A stretch of DNA of 64,000 bases, taken from positions 744,001 to 808,000 of the forward strand of contig JAUTDP010000005.1 of assembly GCA_033439795.1 (NCBI GenBank), given 5' to 3'. This DNA is from Sordaria brevicollis (Eukaryota; Ascomycota; Sordariomycetes; Sordariales; Sordariaceae). The notes below the pieces were generated by a model. The model made no database searches and had not been told where the DNA came from. It worked only from the letters and a program-made list of their open reading frames with translations. Positions 62,912 to 64,000 of this stretch are shown here, one piece after another. Every line of letters begins with the position of its first letter. The first letter of the stretch is position 1. A program made the translations under genes and the position numbers.

Positions 62912-64000
62912 ATATTTATAAATATATTGTTTATTAATAAATTAAAATAGCGTTTTAAATTTAAAAGATATATTAATTTCAAACCCGGGTTGGTAACCCC
63001 TTATAAAAAAATTAAACCGGACGAAATAAGAGAAATAATATTAAGAAATTTATATATCGATAATATCGTTTTTAAAAGGTAATAATTATTAATTTTGTTT
63101 AATTTAAATAAGGATATAATTTTGGGAAAAATATAGTTAGTACGAAATAATATATTCTTAAATTATAGAAGGAGTATCCTATTTTTCCCCTCCGAATTAT
63201 TAATACGATTGGTAATAAATATAAAAGTTAAAATAAACGTAAAATTAATAAAGGATACGAATTTTAATAAAGATATAAAACGTAGGGAAGAATTAATAGC
63301 CTAAGAAAATTTAAGGAAGGAAGTAAGGAAGAGAATAGAAATTAGAAAAAAGTTATAGAAAATACTAATAAAAGTTTAAGAGTTGGAGTTATTTGAAGAA
63401 GAAAAAAAAATAATTATAAAAATTACCCCTACGTAGAAGTTAAAGGAAATTTCGGACTATTCGGACGAAGAATTAAATATTATAAATATCGTTAAAATAT
63501 AAAAGGAAGTAAAGGAAGAAATTAAAATATATTATATATAATAGCGCTTAATCCGCTAACCCCTCCTTATTATAATTATTAAATTATATCTATTATATAA
63601 TAAATAGGGCTTTTACCGATTACGGAAGGAATAGGGTTAGGTTAAATAACGGTTAATAAATTTAATAATTATTAATAGAGAGGTTTTTATTAATTATTAT
63701 ATTAAAAAAAAGGGAGTTACGTTAAAAGTAATTAATTTATACGAAATTGAAGGGATAATAGAAGTATTACGAATAGGGTTTTTAAATAAAAACGACGAAG
63801 AATTATAAAGAGAAGTATTAGAGAAGGTACTATGGATTTATCAAGAATATTTATAAATATTTAGTAAAGTAGATTCCGATATAATATTAGAATATTAATT
63901 AGGAATTAATTATAAAATCGTTTTATAAAAAGTGTACCGATTAGAAGAATTAGGAATTAACTCTCTATACCGGATAATTTTAAAGGAATTAGAAGAGTAT
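62912..64000 (+). pseudogene. G4 protease part 2 and start of reverse transcriptase (runs off the window)
   Basis: Continues the protease frame after G3 (IFINILFINKLK). Near 63,800-63,990 it reads EVLEKVLWIYQEYL, IFSKVDSDIILEY.LGINYKIVL, VYRLEELGINSLYRIILKELEEY, matching the start of gypsy RT (V..EY..F.DVFSK..ADTLP.HR..DH.I.L......GY.PLY.M...EL). The catalytic box lies outside the window. Confidence 0.8.

Larger units (their letters stand above)
39480..64000 (+). mobile_element. Ty3/gypsy element G4, interrupted twice and cut by the window edge
   Basis: The plus-strand remnants in order are leader/gag (39,540-39,924 and 47,171-48,990), protease (49,310-49,348 continuing at 62,912), and the start of RT (63,830 to the edge). 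Chromovirus copy 2 and element G3 are inserted in it. At the G3 site the protease frame rejoins exactly as NVY|IFINILF when G3 and one TTAT are left out. The start is uncertain and the 3' end lies beyond the window. Confidence 0.8.

Overview
The window comes from a filamentous ascomycete (Pezizomycotina) genome with strong repeat-induced point mutation (RIP). One normal-composition gene island (about 4.55-12.48 kb) sits between long AT-dominated blocks. In those blocks CpA/TpG have largely become TpA, CpG survives, and every recognisable transposon frame is broken by TAA/TAG codons. The class of fungus cannot be settled from this sequence alone.

Layout. 1-4063: 3' part of a plus-strand Ty3/gypsy element (G1) with RNase H, integrase, a 132-bp tandem repeat, a polypurine tract and a probable 3' LTR. 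4064-5535: RIP-affected flank with a diverged duplication. 5536-10110: the one intact gene, on the minus strand, a two-exon Sec7-PH Arf/Arl guanine nucleotide exchange factor of the yeast Syt1/fission yeast Sec74 type. 10111-12310: its upstream region plus a possible divergent gene start cut off by a transposon. 12311-36994: a Ty1/copia element carrying a 291-bp unmutated insert (TACG duplication) and a minus-strand Ty3/gypsy element G2 (17438-36055, duplication CTTCG). G2 in turn carries chromovirus copy 1 (22439-29679, duplication GTTTT/ATTTT). 37046-39480: non-coding sequence with hairpins, a 428-bp terminal-inverted-repeat element, an ATT microsatellite, a tRNA-like relic and a duplicated segment. 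About 39.5-64.0 kb: a plus-strand Ty3/gypsy element G4, running off the window, interrupted by chromovirus copy 2 (39925-47165, duplication CCTAA/CTTAA) and by the 13.6-kb minus-strand element G3 (49349-62907, duplication TTAT).

The nesting is supported by paired LTRs of equal length, target duplications, and host reading frames that rejoin when each insert and one duplication are mentally removed (checked for the 291-bp insert, G2 in copia and G3 in G4). The two chromovirus copies are both exactly 7241 bp. Nothing in the transposons can encode a working protein. The Sec7-PH gene is the only confident functional protein gene. The most unusual items are a 54-bp direct repeat flanking the copia element, extra ORF remnants in the 3' parts of G2 and G3 (the G3 one antisense), and an LTR portion in chromovirus copy 2 that largely escaped RIP.
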